Positions 63,625 through 64,000 of a DNA stretch of 64,000 bases are shown here, in pieces. The position numbers and the translations under genes were made by a program. Below the pieces are notes generated by a model. The model was not told the DNA's origin. It was given only the letters and a program-made list of their open reading frames with translations, and did not search any database. Where the stretch lies: assembly GCF_900111145.1 (NCBI RefSeq), contig NZ_FOIR01000001.1, positions 1,433,501 through 1,497,500 of the forward strand, read 5' to 3'. How positions within the stretch are numbered: the first letter of the stretch is position 1; each line of letters starts with the position of its first letter. This stretch comes from Roseivirga pacifica (GTDB taxonomy: Bacteria > Bacteroidota > Bacteroidia > Cytophagales > Cyclobacteriaceae).

Positions 63625-63936
63625 ATGTACGCAATTGTAGATATAGCAGGAAAGCAGTTCAAAGTAACGCAAGACCAATTCGTTTACGCTCCATTAATGG
63701 AGGGCGAAGAAGGCGCTTCCGTAGAGTTCGACAACGTTATGTTGATCGACAACGATGGTAAAGTAGAAGTAGGTGCACCAGTAGTAAAAGGTGCTAAAGT
63801 GTCTGGTAAGATTATTGGACACGTGAAAGGTGACAAAGTAATCGTCTTCAAAAAGAAAAGAAGAAAAGGTTACAAAGTGAAGAACGGTCACCGTCAGCAG
63901 TTCACTAAAGTATTGATCGAGAAAATTTCAAAATAA
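63625..63936 (+). CDS. rplU: 50S ribosomal protein L21
   Basis: 103 aa from the ATG at 63625; the longer frame upstream overlaps the promoter. Starts MYAIVDIAGKQFKVTQ, the L21 hallmark, and ends with KKKRRKGYKVKNGHRQQFT, matching the RNA-binding tail. Part of the large ribosomal subunit; binds 23S rRNA with L20. Followed 9 bp later by rpmA. Confidence 0.98.
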   Translation: MYAIVDIAGKQFKVTQDQFVYAPLMEGEEGASVEFDNVMLIDNDGKVEVGAPVVKGAKVSGKIIGHVKGDKVIVFKKKRRKGYKVKNGHRQQFTKVLIEKISK

Positions 63937-63945
63937 GAGCAAACC

Positions 63946-64000
63946 ATGGCACATAAAAAAGGAGTTGGTAGTTCGAAAAACGGTAGAGAGTCGGAAAGTA
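63946..64000 (+). CDS. rpmA: 50S ribosomal protein L27 (5' part, cut by window edge)
   Basis: Begins MAHKKGVGSSKNGRES, the typical L27 N-terminus that reaches the peptidyl-transferase centre. Eighteen codons are visible. The rplU-rpmA order is conserved. Confidence 0.97.
   Translation, partial: MAHKKGVGSSKNGRESES

Noticed and set aside
1-64000. tRNA genes, CRISPR arrays, insertion sequences
   Set aside because: No cloverleaf-type T-loop sequences, regularly spaced repeats, transposase genes or terminal inverted repeats were recognised on either strand.

Overview
The window reads as a chromosomal segment of a marine-type member of the Bacteroidota, most likely Cytophagales (Roseivirga/Marivirga-like; this is inference, no rRNA is present). 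The grounds are Bacteroidota -7 promoter boxes (TAnnTTTG), lipoproteins with an acidic stretch after the lipobox Cys, and Bacteroidota-typical families (BatD, DUF5916 barrel protein, two-domain Nfu, MerC-like protein). No tRNA, rRNA, CRISPR array or insertion sequence was seen.

Region 1 (1-19465) is mostly core metabolism. It opens with a translationally coupled GH31 alpha-glucosidase / GH13 alpha-amylase lipoprotein pair and a LacI-family regulator. Two identical palindromic operators flank lacI. Then follow class II aldolase, phosphofructokinase, Nfu Fe-S scaffold, a DAACS symporter, chorismate synthase, BatD, a 61-aa orphan, epoxyqueuosine reductase, a small membrane protein, a lipoprotein that looks like two tandem truncated-haemoglobin domains, hemA, ruvB, apbE and a ZIP metal permease.

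Region 2 (19507-48322, about 29 kb) is an accessory surface-glycan or secondary-metabolite cluster, AT-richer by eye, in three blocks. The rightward block carries carbamoyltransferase, DUF5989, SxtJ-like protein, SGNH protein, polysaccharide deacetylase, GNAT-like protein, a second SGNH protein, a GT39-like membrane protein and a 2OG-Fe(II) oxygenase. The middle leftward block carries a SPASM radical SAM enzyme, an SGNH protein, two B12-type radical SAM enzymes and two methyltransferases. The right leftward block carries a nucleotidyltransferase, two more B12-type radical SAM enzymes, two methyltransferases, an SGNH protein, GT2, a GT-C membrane protein, an acyltransferase-3, GT4 and a Wzx-like flippase. 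The combination of five SGNH proteins, four B12-type radical SAM enzymes and four methyltransferases suggests a heavily decorated (carbamoylated, acylated, methylated) glycoconjugate. The product is unknown.

Region 3 (49021-59634) is metal homeostasis and export: a His-rich CDF exporter, an ABC exporter with two DUF3526-type permeases plus a DUF5916 outer-membrane protein, and an operon with a MerC-like protein, a DUF3299-like protein, a His-rich lipoprotein, a COG0523 GTPase and another lipoprotein. A 7-1-7 inverted repeat of the form TGCAACA-N-TGTTGCA stands before both leftward operons, and a weaker copy stands before the distant ZIP permease. This suggests a Zur-type zinc regulon.

Region 4 (59677-64000) returns to housekeeping: class Ia ribonucleotide reductase nrdBA with a clear terminator, and rplU-rpmA behind a textbook Bacteroidota promoter.
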